This document shows positions 10,237-21,586 of a DNA stretch of 64,000 bases, one piece after another. The stretch lies in contig CM041196.1 of NCBI GenBank assembly GCA_023078555.1, positions 4,340,001 to 4,404,000 of the forward strand, in the 5' to 3' direction. Position numbers and translations under genes: made by a program. The first letter of the stretch is position 1; each line of letters begins with the position of its first letter. The DNA is from Ulva prolifera. Its lineage: Eukaryota > Chlorophyta > Ulvophyceae > Ulvales > Ulvaceae. The notes under the pieces are model-generated. The model worked only from the letters and a program-made list of their open reading frames with translations, was not told where the DNA came from and searched no databases.

Positions 10237-11218
10237 TTGCCAGACATTAGAGCTACCGCAGTCTGCACAGGATAGCCGGCATGGCACAGACAAGAGCATG
10301 CAGCTGAACCGTCGGTGGCAGCTTCCAGGAGCAGCGGGGAGGCGCCGACATGGACGTTGGACATTATCGTTTCCAAACCTGTTCACCACCCGCACGAGAC
10401 AGACCGACAGCCCGTACCAAACGCTCACCGCTGCTACCCGCGCGCTGGCGCACCTCGCGCCATGGCTATCTGAACGTTGTTGCTGCACACTCTCGCCGAG
10501 ATGAACGGCCTGGGCTCAACGTGAGAGAGTTTCCGCTCGGAATACTGTCGATCTACACGTGTGCGCGAAGCCACAGCTTCGCCGCGCGATCGACACGAGG
10601 TGGACACGGATGCCAATTTGCTGTCGTTAGAAGCATTCACGCTGCGCATGGCGCCGCATGCTTGCTATCTCGTGCACCCGTTGCCGCGGCTGCAGAAAAT
10701 CTGTTCGAGGCGCGAACGTTGCCGCGGGCGCGTGTTGCAGCTGCGCAATCCTACACGCTGGTGCATGACTCAGTGGGGGAACGCCGTCGCGCAGACCGGC
10801 CAAGCACACAGGCATGCCAGCAAGCATGACTTATATAACATCTCTGGCTATTTCCATGCAGCCTCGCTTTGGCTCTGCGCATGTTGGAGATCGGTGTGAA
10901 GGTCTGTCGTGTCGACATGCGTCATGAATGTCGCACCGTGAAGTCGCGGTACAAGCGCTGAACACAGCAGCAGCTCACCAGTCGCTGCAGACCGAAATAT
11001 GATGGAAGTGTGATGTCACTGGCGACGTCTCGGCCACCGTGCTCACGTTTAGCTTTCGTTAAGGTCCTCGGCTGAGTGTTCAACACGCGCATCGTGTTCG
11101 TGCGCGCCTCGTAACTTGTAGCTTAGTGCACACAGCATTTCATCATAGATATATTTGGTTGCTGTCGCTTGTGTGTGCCGATCAGAGCCGTGCCGCAGCG
11201 CATACCGCAAGGGACAGC
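10237..11218. other. Upstream region of RLK-A, no supported gene
   Basis: Open frames here overlap on both strands and carry no recognisable domain. The region is shared with 24144-25109 of copy B. It should hold the RLK-A promoter and 5' UTR; no clear TATA element or other motif stands out. Confidence 0.4.
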
Positions 11219-14200
11219 ATGCGTCTGTTGGAGGGACGGTGTCGGCAGCCAGCGATGTTGCTACTGATCAACGTATATGTAATTTTGTTATTGTCATCTA
11301 TTGCAAGTGTGTCGGGCAATGCTTCGGCTACGCCGGAAGCAGTGGTGGTATCAAATCCGTCGCAATTCCAGAGGGCTGTGAGGCAGGGAGTGAACCATAT
11401 CGTCATCGCAGAGCATCTGGATATGACCAACACGCCAAGATTCTCGGAGACTACCATCATGGACGCGGGCATGATCGCTATCGTTCCTAATGATCAAAAC
11501 GAATACACGAAGAGCATCCGGGTAAGACGCTCCGCAACGCAGATGCAATGCTGTAATTTGTAATTCAACTCAACAGTATGCTTGCTGATAGCGATCCAAT
11601 CGATCTCGCCATGTTGGTCTTGCTTTTGGCATCGTGCAGCGTCCCTGCTCGCTCCCTGCGCGCAGCTGCGCCTTACCATGGGACGCTGCGGCTGCATTTG
11701 CCGGGAAAGCGTCGCCCGGCTGCAGAAATAATTGATTTGTATGTGTGGGATTACAGGGGAACTGCACGAGCTCTCCGTCCGACCTGAGTTTGGATCCTCC
11801 TCGGAATCCAGGCCAGTGTGTGATCACTGTTCGCGAGGACTTCATGGATGTGCTCCTCCAGAATTCTCAAGTATGGGTGTCCAACTTATATCTAACTCTC
11901 CCTGGCGTCGAGAAGAACCATACCACTCTCGTGGGCGTACATGGTGGTGACGTCTACCTGACTGACATGACCTTCGTCGCTGACGGAGACAAGGCCCGCG
12001 CGATCGACGTCAAAGAGAATCGCAGAGTTTTCGTCGCTCGTGCGTTTTTATGCTCTTACATCTGCGCCTCTTCATTGCCGCTGTCTCCACTTGTTGATGG
12101 TGCGATGATGTTTCCCGACATCAGCCACAAACACACGCCTCGCTTGCAGGCTCATACTTCTCTCAGTTCTCTAAAGACAAGGACGGCGTGATGCGCCTCG
12201 AGCCTGGCGCTCGCGCGACGCTCAGCGATGTCACGTTCCGGAAAAACACCGTTGCCACCGGCAAGCCTGACGCCGTGGCGTCCGGGCCCGTCATGGGCCT
12301 CTACGCCGGCCTCACCAGCGGCGCCTCCGCGGCGTGGTTCCACAACTGCAGCTTCGGCGAACATACGTCCGCCGTCGCGGGCGAGGTGTCCGTGGAGAAC
12401 AGCAACTGCCGCGTCTACTCCAACACGAAGCTGCCCACCGTCTGGGACCTCAACCTGCAGCGGGAGTTGAACGCGTGGCCGCTCGCGCCGGCTGATTCCG
12501 CCTCCTCAGAGAACGTCGATGTCTTCGCCGAGGTCGAGGCCGGCAACGACTTCCCGCGCCCCACGGACGAATTGTTCGTGCGCATCGTCACGGAGCAGGC
12601 GCAACGCACGCGCCTCCCCGCGCCGGATGTGCCGGCCCTCCCGGACGGCACCGAGTTCATCACCCGCGACCCCTACTCCGGCATCGAGGAGGACGACGGC
12701 TTCTGGACGGCACAGAACATCGGCTTGATTGTCGGCCTCGGTGGCGGCGCTCTGCTGCTTGCGATCGCGGCCCTGCTCGCCGCCTGGTGGTTCTGCTTCC
12801 GCAAAAACTCCGACATGGACAAGGTGTGCGCCCGCCACCTGTGGTCACCAACCGCCACTCCCCAGCTGCTATTTGAGAGGCCCATGCGTGAAATACAATC
12901 AGCCGCTGCCAGCCAGGATGTCCTGCCCTAGTCGCATTCTGCGATCACCGCCCAGAACACCCTGCTCCAACTGATATGCCGATACTGTGCTTATTCAGAC
13001 TCGATTCGTAGCACGGCCGGCCATAGTGATGCTCCTGTCTGTGAAGCTTGGTGATGGCAGTCGGCCTCGCCTGCGGCTCAGTGCTACTTGTCGTTGCTTT
13101 GCTGCTTGCAGCCTGGTGGTTCTGCTTCCGGAAGACGTCCGACAATACAAAGGCACTTCTACACCCAAGTCTGGTTGCGACCTTTCACCACCCCTCACAA
13201 TGATACATCAGCACTGCCTTCTCATTAACTGATGGCCGCTGCGCACTGGTTCCCCCCAACCCAAAGAGGCTCACGGCCGCCTCCGTGGTACAGCAGACAG
13301 ATGCCAAGAGTCTCGCACGAACCGGCTTCGACGCTGCGAAGGCCGTCCCGTCTATGCATGCCGACTGGCCTGTTCACAGTGTTGATCCGGTCAACTCTCT
13401 CCTGGCATCCACGCACTGGGTGACCGACGTCGACTTCATGCCAACAGAGGTTGATCTCAGCAACGGGCCACCAACGGCGTCCGCAGCGACAGGCAGCAAG
13501 CTGGACTACTTGCACACGCAACTGTCCAGCATCGGCGTAGAGGCCGTTGTGCTCCAGCGCTTCACCCTGCTTGGCCCTAACGACCGCCGCCAGGGCGGTG
13601 CGGCCCCTTGCTGCCACTGCTTGCTCTTGCTTTGCCGCGGCGGTTTTGCAGCTATCTTTCCTGTTGGGCGGTTACTGCCTGTCACCCCCATGAACGGCAG
13701 CGCATACACAGTCACCTGCAGCGGTGCTGTGCAGGCCAGGGCATCGTGGCGTTTGCGCGGGGCGTGCACGACGGCCTCGGCTACGCCCTCAAGTTTTTCG
13801 TCGACCGGCCCTCCTTCCTCGCGGAGCGCGCCATGTACCGCAGCGCCACCCTCGGCACCCTCCTGCCGCAGGTCCACGCCGAGTATGACCCTGAAGAGGA
13901 GCCGGCCGCGCTGGTAGACCGCACTGGCCGGCCGCTGCCACCATGCATCGTGATGGAGCGCGGGGAGGCCCTGCCGGACTGGTCCAAACGCGCGCGGCCG
14001 GACGTCTTCAACGCCGTCGCTGTGATCGCGCACGTCGCGACGCGGCTGCGCACCATGCATGACGGTGGCTACGTGCACCGTGACATCAAGCCGGAGAACC
14101 TGATGCTGCTGCCGCGGGCGAATCGGTGGACGGTGATCGACTTTGGCTGCGCGGCGCGCGCCGGGGAGGCAGCGCCGCTGTCGTACACGCTGGTGTATGC

Positions 14201-14779
14201 GCCGCCAGAGGTGGCGGCGGCGGTGGCGGCTGGGGCTCAGACGATTGTGGCGGACCCGGCAATGGACGCGTGGGCGCTGGGGGTGGTGGCGTTTGAGCTG
14301 CTGACAGGGCAGACTGCGTTCAACCTCATCACTGAAGGTCGCGAATCTGTGCGCCTCCGAGGCTGCACCATTGCTCCCTCGACTTGCTACTTCTGTGCTA
14401 GAGATGTAACTAAGCATCTGCACGACTGCTCACGGAAGTTGACCTTTATAGGAGCCGCCTGGCCATGCATTCGCATGTTCGGGCGCCAAGATGTGGCGAT
14501 CTGACCTGTCACAAGATGTTTCAATCATGCAATCAGGAACTGCAGCCACACACTGAAGGGTGTGTGCAGGTGCTGGGGAAGTTGCTGGGGCAGGAGGAGC
14601 TGCCGTGGGATGGGGACCTGACGGAGAAGAACCCTGCGGCGCGGCGGCGGCTGGGGCTGTTCCGGGAGCCGGTGCTGGCGCTGCTGCGGCGCGACCCCGC
14701 GGCCCGCGCCACGCTCGCTGACTTCTGCCGCACCACCAACACCGTCTTCTCCTCCCCCACCACCCTCGCGCCCACGTAG
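11219..14779 (+). CDS. Receptor-like protein kinase A (beta-helix-like ectodomain, one membrane span, active-type kinase)
   Basis: Predicted single-pass plasma-membrane receptor kinase of about 795 residues. Exons: 11219-11521, 11757-12039, 12150-12823, 13294-13597, 13735-14337 and 14559-14779; all phases agree. Residues 1-33 form a signal peptide with a hydrophobic core (MLLLINVYVILLLSSIASVS). The ectodomain to about residue 380 has short beta-strand/turn repeats (SQVWVSNLYL, GDVYLTDMTF, ARATLSDVTF) resembling a right-handed beta-helix (pectin-lyase-like) fold. A membrane span covers about 386-409, followed by basic FRKN. The kinase has a Gly-rich GGQG loop, ALKFF with the ATP-binding Lys, HRDIKPEN (Asp about 638), DFG (about 657-659) and APPE. 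The ligand is unknown. Exons 1-3 are almost identical to RLK-B whereas the cytoplasmic half is not. Tyr- versus Ser/Thr-specificity cannot be settled; HRDIKPEN favours Ser/Thr. Confidence 0.85.
13052..13147 (+). pseudogene. Relict second transmembrane exon in intron 3 of RLK-A
   Basis: The + strand reads VGLACGSVLLVVALLLAAWW then FCFRKTSDN, closely matching the real membrane exon end (IVGLGGGALLLAIAALLAAWW, FCFRKNSDMDK) at 12730-12823. The position of the real donor, AAG then GT, is AAAGGC here, so the canonical GT is lost, and the frame soon stops. It lies exactly where similarity between copies A and B ends. It looks like the leftover membrane exon of a resident RLK gene whose upstream exons were replaced. 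Confidence 0.75.
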
Positions 14780-15001
14780 CCACCACCTTTCCCCCTGCTG
14801 TCCCCTGCCCCATCCCCACACACGACAGGTTCGACTGATGCTAGCGCGGCTACTGCGCACAGTTGTGGCCAAAGCACCGGCTGTGTGCGGACGTGGGCAT
14901 GGCTGTGAATTCCAGCTGCGCATGTTTTTTGCCTATTTTGCTCTGGTTTAACTTTCTTGAGAAGGAAGCCATGTGCGCAGCAGCACCCATGCTGTGCATT
15001 T
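14780..15001. other. 3' flank of RLK-A
   Basis: Probable 3' UTR and spacer. It is C-rich and then T-rich, and nothing else is recognised. Confidence 0.4.
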
Positions 15002-17325
15002 GAGCTCGGTGTCCAGAACGCAGTCAGGTAACAGGGCCGAGCGCCAGGTTCTGCCCGAATCACATCAAGTTGAGTAAAATCTGACTGGCCATGTCTGGTA
15101 AAACCATGAGTCAAGAAACGTCGAGGCGCCACGAACCCGACGCACAGTCAGAATGGAGCGATTTCATTTTTGCAGCTCCACCTTTTATTTGCTGTTTCGA
15201 ATGATGATCAGGTTGTCAACATGCCTGCTCCAGCGTCCTGGAGTGATGTCTGTGTCGGCATGGACGAAGTCTATAAATGATATTTGATTGATTATCCAGA
15301 TTTACTACACCCGGAGTGTGGACTGTGTCAAGGTGAAACCTCCTGCTCCCCCTTGTGGCTTGCGTGTGTATCTCCCGGTGACCATGGCCGCTGCGTTGAT
15401 GGCGACGTGCGCATCATTCTGCCTACTTTTAGCTGCTAAACGTTGCGGCATCGCCAAGTGCAGTAGATCTAAACAGTGCATACCCGGGCCCGTGGGATGG
15501 GGTGACCAGCAACACCAGGCTCGCCTACCTGTGGGCTCTGCCGCCGCGGGGTCGCCCTCGGTCACTGCAGAAGCTGTTGCTGCCCTGCTGCCCCCCCACC
15601 TTCTCATTCCTGATGCTGGGCTAGGCAGTGCAGCCAGTGCAAATATACGCATGCATTGCTGACACCGGCGATTTCTGTGGAGAGCAGGCTGCATAGCCGG
15701 GGAAGCAGCAGCTGTGCATGTCTACAGTGAAGTCCTCCCAGTCGCATGTTTCTCTGCTGCAGCAGGGTCATGCACATATCTGTATAGACGCTGCTGGCGC
15801 TCTCCTGCCTGCTTCCGACACCTCTTTAAGCTTGGAGTGCTTCCAGGAAGCGGTCGGCTGTAGTGGATGTCTGCAGAGAGTGGTGACACTGGCCGTAGCT
15901 GTGTGTTAGGACCATACGCCGTTATGATACAAAGGAATAATGAACCCCCCCCCCCCCCCCCCCGCCACCTGCGATGCACTTTCGTGCCTCCGGCACACAT
16001 GCATGCACTCGGCCATGTCACGTCCACCGTGCAGCGCGCATGTGTTCCTTGTGTGAACGCCTCTGAGCTCGGTGTCCAGAGCACAGTCTGTTAACAGGGC
16101 CGGGCGCCGGAGTCTCCCCGAATAACATCAAGTTGAATAAGATCTGACTGGCCATGTCTGGTGACACCATGAGTCGAGGCACGATGGGTCACCACAAACC
16201 CGACACACAGCCAGGATGTAGCGATTTCATTTTTGCAGCTCCACCTTTCATTTGCTGTTTCGGCCGATGATGATCGAGTTTTCAACATGCCTGCTCCAGC
16301 GTCCTGGGGTGATGTCTGAGTTGGCATGGCGGAAGTCTGAGTTGGCATGGCGGAAGACCATCAAATGATATTTTGATTACCCAGAATCGGAGAGCAGACT
16401 GTGTCCTCCTGCTCCCGGGTGGCTTGCGTGTGTTGCAAGGATAAATGCGGCGAGGCGGGCAACACTGCGAAAGAAGCTTTTGACTTGCGTGTGAAGCTTC
16501 TGGTAACCATGGCCGCTGCGTCAGCGGTGATGGGGAGTTTTTCTGCCTACTTTTTCCCGTGAACGTTGCGGCATAGTCAAGCGAAGTAAAGCTCAACAGT
16601 GCATACTAGCAACACCAGGCTCGCCTTCCTGCGGGCTCTGCCGCCGCGGGGGCTGCCCTCAGTCACTGCAGAAGCTGTTGCTGCCCTGCTGCCCCCCACC
16701 TTCTCATTCCTGATGCCAGGCTAGGCAGTGCGGCCAGTGCATATATATGCATGCATTGCCGGCACCACTGATTGTTGTGGAGCAGTGTTGGGTCGTCGGG
16801 CTCGATCATATGTAACAATTCTGAATACTCAGTTCTAGTTTCTGGGTGGTAGCCCTGGAAATGCTGCAATTGCAGAGCGTCCCAACACTGCTGTGGAGAG
16901 CAGGCTGCATGGCCGAGGGGGGGGGGGGGGGGAGGCCCAGCCATGGAGGGCTTCATCAACATGTACGCCTGCGGCCGGGCGCAAGTGTGCATGCTGACAG
17001 TGAAGCCCCCCTGGCGCAATGTCTCTGCTGCATCAGGGTCATGCACATATCTGGATAGACACTGCTGGCGCCTTCCTGCCTGCTTCCGACACCTCTTTGA
17101 GCTTCGACTGCTTCCAGGAAGCGCTCAGCGGTAGTGGGCCTCTGCAGAGGGTGGCGACACTGGCCGCAGCTGGATGTTAGGACCATACGCACGCCATCAT
17201 GATACACAGAGGAACAGTCACCCTCCCCCCCCGCCACCTGCGATGCATTTTCATGCCTCCGGCGCACATGCATGCACTCGGCCATGTCATGTCCACTGTG
17301 CAGCGCACATGTGTTCCTTGTGTGA
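15002..17325. repeat. Diverged ~1.1-kb tandem direct repeat between the duplication copies
   Basis: Unit 1 (about 15002-16064) and unit 2 (about 16065-17325) both begin GAGCTCGGTGTCCAGA. They share in order an ATCTGACTGGCCATGTCTGG block, GCGATTTCATTTTTGCAGCT, GCCTGCTCCAGCGTCCTGG, GTCACTGCAGAAGCTGTTGC and CTTCTCATTCCTGATGC, then a long C or G homopolymer, then ATGCATGCACTCGGCCATGT. Differences and indels are frequent, so it is older than the segmental duplication. No frame is conserved between units, so it seems non-coding. Family unknown. Confidence 0.85.
15947..15963 (+). repeat. Poly-C tract
   Basis: A run of about 17 C interrupts unit 1 of the 1.1-kb repeat. A matching poly-G tract sits in unit 2 at about 16917-16932, apparently in opposite polarity. 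Length may be imprecise in assembly. Confidence 0.8.
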
Positions 17326-18674
17326 ACGCATGTGGCAGTTCACATCGTCAGGCGCGTGGCTTCATGGCCGATGGGGATCGTGCGTTGTCAGAAACCTGAA
17401 GCATCTCCGTGTCGCTTGTGTGTTGTGTGAGCACTCTGCAGGGTACTGCGGCACTTTACATGCTGCAGCTGCACAGGGGTGTGTGCGCGCACAGTGCCCG
17501 CATTTCCAGGTTGTGCCGCAGCAGCCAGAAGGAGGATCGTATGCATGTCTGTCATGCAAGTCAACATAGCAAACATGGGAGCATGGGCTCGGAGGCGCCG
17601 ATCATGTGAAAGCATTGCGTCCAAGAGCAGCTCTCTGCCTGGGCTTTCATGCTGGACTGCAGATGACGCCAGGATGTGTGAATCTACTGTTTCACCTGGC
17701 TGAAACCGTAGCCACAGTGCAGTTTGTTATTATACTGTACCTACTTCATAGGCCTACTTGAACAATCCACATAAAGCCGGTTCTGCGTTTTGCTGAGAGA
17801 AGGTTGGAATGCACATTCCCAGCAGACATGGTCATCAGAATGCTACCGATAACAGCAGTGTCCTTGGTACAAGAATCCCAAGTTTACGTCAGGCAGCACC
17901 ACATGTCAGAAGCAGAGAGTTCGGCAGTCGGGCCTCATGCAATCCGCAAGCACCTCAGAGCGCTCCAAAAAGCGCTGGGAACGTGTAGAGGCTCTTTGGA
18001 ACGCCTCCGAACTGCCACTGTATCACTTGGTAGCGCAATTGACCGTCCGAACTCTCGACATCATCAGGCGCTGCGACTTTAGTTGTGCACGACCGATTTA
18101 AGCGGGTGCACTAGCCACATGGTAATTTCTCGCGCTCGTCGATGACGCCCAACGCTGCACAGAGCAACACTGCGCCCATGTAGACGACGTGGACATATGT
18201 TGCAGGCACACCGAGCAGGTGAGACGCCAAGCCCCACACTTATACTTCTCGCGAGCCTGTTGCAGCAGCACTTTCCTCGTTCCGGCATTGTGTCTCTGCG
18301 GCGGAAAGCAGAAGGAGAAGTCCGATGCAATGGCAGCAGTGGAACCCACGAAGTGATACGCACAATCAGATTTGTGCCGAAGAGACATCCTGAGCCCGTC
18401 TGCGCACTACCAGGGCGAGTCTTGCTGCAACAGAGCTGTTGAGACGACTCAGTTCCGTGACCTCCGGCGTGACCCTTGATTCCGGCGGAGAATGACCGAC
18501 AATACACGGAAAGCCGAGAATGGCCTCCAGGCTGCCCGCGTGGTGTGCTGTCTACGCTTCAGGCTGCTGTGGCTGGGATCATGGGCCTCAAACCTAGTGG
18601 ATGCATGACGCCACAACGACACCGCAGTTGCAGCCAACAATCTCACCACGGCAACGGCTCGTCATTCTGTGCAG

Positions 18675-21586
18675 GCTATCGTTGGAGCCGGGGCTGCTGG
18701 TCTCGTGGCAGCGCGCGAGTTCAGAAGGGCAGGGCATGCGGTGCAAGTATTCGAGCAGCAGAGCGACATCGGTGGCGTGTGGGTGCCGGATGATGGCGAA
18801 CTCGCCGGGCCTGGTCCAGAGGGAGTCAAGGTCCACACCAGCATGTACGATAGCTTGCGAGTGAACCTCCCAAGGGAGCTCATGAGCTTTTCGGACTTCC
18901 CGTTTGTGCCGGAGTTCATGCAGGTACTTCCCCATGCAGGTGCCCCTGAATAAACATGTTCAAATGGCTGATCAATGAGTTTGACGCTGTACCCGGCTGC
19001 AAGGCCCCCGGCAGCAGCAGGCAACATGCCATTTGTGAACAGTGCTGCATGAGATTGCACATGCAATCGGTCATTGCTGTCTCTGTCTTCTTGATACATG
19101 CTCCTGTTGAACGTGTGGCCTTGCTGTTGCACCTGCCAACACCAGTCTCAGCTCTGACCAGTCCCAGCGCCACCATAGCTATACAAACTCCAGGTTGAAT
19201 CGCTTGCCATGGGGGGTTTGTCATCGGGGCTTGTCATCTCGCGTGAGCAAGGGCTGCGGTACGATGCGGGCCTGGAGGATGCGATCCTGCCGGGCAGAGG
19301 TGTGGACGCGGTCGTACTGTGATCGTGCGTGTGGTGCTGTTGGTTCGGATGAGATTCTTTAAATTTGTGATATTTGTACAGAAGACGTCTTCGCTCGTTC
19401 ACTCTGTGTCATACAGCTCCTAGCTATAGAATACGTATTCTGTTCCGTCATACAAATAATTCATGAAGCTGCGATACAATATGTGGTGTAGAAATGACGT
19501 GTAGATATACATTTCATGGTACTTCTGTAAAGTGTTAGGCTGTGCGGTGCACAATCACATATGTGTGTTTCAGGCCCGAGTTTAGCCCCGGAGTTGGCAG
19601 CCTAGCAACCTGGTTGTTTACAAAAGAGTCAACGGAAGAAGACAGATACCAAAACCGAAACGTAGCAGCCTTGTGATTTGGGTGCACGTGCGATATGTGT
19701 ATACCGCTATCGGGGCTGCTGACAGCCTGCTGTGCCCCTTTTCACGGGAGCCACAAGTTACAAAACTCCGACGGGCGCTTTCTCGCCCCGAGAGGAATAG
19801 TGTATTCGTGATTGTATGTGTGTGTTGACCCTGCTGGGCAGAGGTGTAGGTGCGGTTGTAGTGTGATTGTGAGTATGTTGCTGTTGTTTCGGATGACATT
19901 TTCCCGTGGTGTCTGTCTGCCCCCGTCTGCTCTTTTGTAGTAGTACCCAGGTGGAATTGCAGCCAGCTATAACCCAGGCTCTTGCATAGGGGCGGTCAGT
20001 GGACGCCAGGCGATTCCCCCACCACACGGAGGTGCGCCAGTACCTCGAGGCGTTCGCGGACCGCTACGGGCTTCGGGACGCGGTGCACCTCAACACGCGG
20101 GTGACTCGCGTCGCGCCCACGCCACCGTCGGATGGTGGCGGCACGATATGGCAGGTCGACACGGTGTCTGCGAGCAGAGGGACTGCAGCACAGGGCGCGC
20201 CCGAGCTCGGTGCTGCGGAGACCCGGGAGTATGATGCTGTGGTGATCTGCAACGGCCACTACACAGTTCCACGGATGCCGGACATCGAGGGGCTCGACAG
20301 CTTCCCGGGGAGGGTGGAGCACAGCCACATGTACAGGCGGCCAGAGGTGTACTCCGGGCAGCGGGTGTTGATTGTCGGCGCCTTTGCAACAGGTGCGGCA
20401 CTCCAGCGCTTGACGGTGTGTCGCAATTGCATCAGACTAGGGAATATCTGTAATGTTGGGATGACGCTGGTCGGCAGCGCGCCAGGGCTGCTTGGTGACG
20501 TCGCCTGTGCTGTCTGTTTGCTTGTAAGGGGTGCTTCCCTTGCGTACGGGCTTATGGTTCATTCGACGTCGCTCCTTGCAGGTGAGGACCTAGCTTGGGA
20601 CATTGCACCCTTTGCCAAGTCTGTGACGATGAGCGCCACGAGCTGGATGCAGCCACACTACTCGGAGCAGAAGGAGCTCTTTGGAGTTGACAGCAACATG
20701 CTCAGGCGCCCGTGGGTGACCAAAATGAACTCAGATGGCTCCGTTGAATTTGAAGGCGGTGGACGGGAGGCAGGGATCGATGCCGTTCTCATCTGCACAG
20801 GTCAGTTGCCGCACCCCAGTTCATATCCCTCCGGCGTCTGCTCTGTAGACGAGAGCGGCTGACGTCTACATGCATGTAGAGCAGCACCATCGCAATCACA
20901 GCAGAGACACCTTGATTGCCATAGATCAGCGTGGCATCCACTGCGGCGAGCTGTCGGTGTGCTGCAGGGTACCAGTACACCTTCCCATTTCTTGAAGATG
21001 GGATTGTGGACGTTGTCGACTCGCATGTCCAGCCGCTGTACCAGCACCTCCTGCATCCCCGATACGGCGCGAGCCTCGCCTTCATCGGCCTGGGATACAA
21101 GAATGTGCCATTCCCGCAATGCGAGGTACAGGCCAAGTATGTTGCTGCGCTGCTCTCTGGACAGTCAGAGACCCCGTCACAAGAGGCCATGGAGGATTGG
21201 GTCCAGCGGGAGAGCGGGTGCGACTCTCGAGCTCGGAGCACGGCCTGAGATAGGACATGTCACCAGCTGCATGCATGCATTCAACCGGCCGTGGCCGTTT
21301 CTCAAGAGCAAAGAGCCTGCGCAGGTTGCAGAAGGAGAAGGGCATACCAGATCGTCACGTCCACTGCATGGCCTTGAGCCAGTTCCCATATAATGACGAA
21401 CTGGCTGCCAAATGCGGTGGCAGCAAGACACCAGCATGGCGGCTATCACTGGTGATGCATACAATGGAGCTGTGGGGGAAGTACTCAGCTATACAGTACC
21501 GAGATGAGTGGGAGGACGAGGAAGCCCTGTCCAACACATATGCGGCCTTTGAAGCTATTCGCAAGGCACAACAGGTAGACAGATAG
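18675..21586 (+). CDS. Flavin-containing monooxygenase, copy B (N-terminal exon not resolved)
   Basis: Tandem paralogue of the FMO at 1198-3597 with the same exon pattern: 18675-18923, 19990-20392, 20582-20800, 20968-21217 and 21325-21586. All exon lengths equal copy A. FAD motif AIVGAGAAGL, FMO signature FPGRVEHSHMY, NADPH motif VGAFATGEDLA and LICTGYQYTF are all present, and no stop or frame break interrupts the exons. Differences from copy A are scattered and mostly mild (for example Glu to Gly in DRYxLRD, Phe to Tyr in TREYDAV). The first donor is GTACTT after CAG, stronger than in copy A; the acceptor is CATAG rather than CACAG. Intron 1 is about 1.07 kb because of retrotransposon debris. 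Both copies could be functional. Confidence 0.88.
19222..19936 (+). mobile_element. Nested LINE debris in intron 1 of FMO-B
   Basis: The tract GGGCTGCGGTACGATGCGGG to GCAGAGGTGTGG at 19250-19306 matches the LINE frame end seen at 1790-1840. It is then interrupted by about 0.5 kb before the LINE 3' UTR resumes near 19835 and ends CTCTTTTGTAG at about 19932. The inserted part includes a reversed LINE tail near 19618-19665 (ACAAAAGAGTCAACGGAAGA). In copy A the corresponding LINE fragment is continuous, so this insertion is specific to copy B. Boundaries are approximate. Confidence 0.6.

Larger units (their letters stand above)
1..13054. repeat. Segmental tandem duplication, copy A (5' end cut by window)
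   Basis: This stretch aligns by eye, base by base, with 17509-26945, interrupted by copy-specific insertions. Both copies contain, in order, an FMO gene, about 1 kb of non-coding DNA, a LINE fragment and exons 1-3 of a receptor-like kinase. In exons 1-3 of the RLK the offset between copies is constant (13891), so no indel has occurred there. Similarity fades in RLK intron 3 near 13054/26945. Position 1 already matches 17509, so the true left end lies outside the window. Copy A is longer mainly because of the 4,030-bp CACTA element and a 73-bp LINE-tail insertion (62 bp plus an 11-bp site duplication). Confidence 0.93.

Noticed and set aside
12043-12364. Minus-strand frames opposite RLK exon 3, also 26043-26729
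   Set aside because: GC-rich antisense shadows of a well-supported exon.
15002-17325. CRISPR-like or satellite array
   Set aside because: Only two long diverged units, no short spaced repeats; the genome is eukaryotic.
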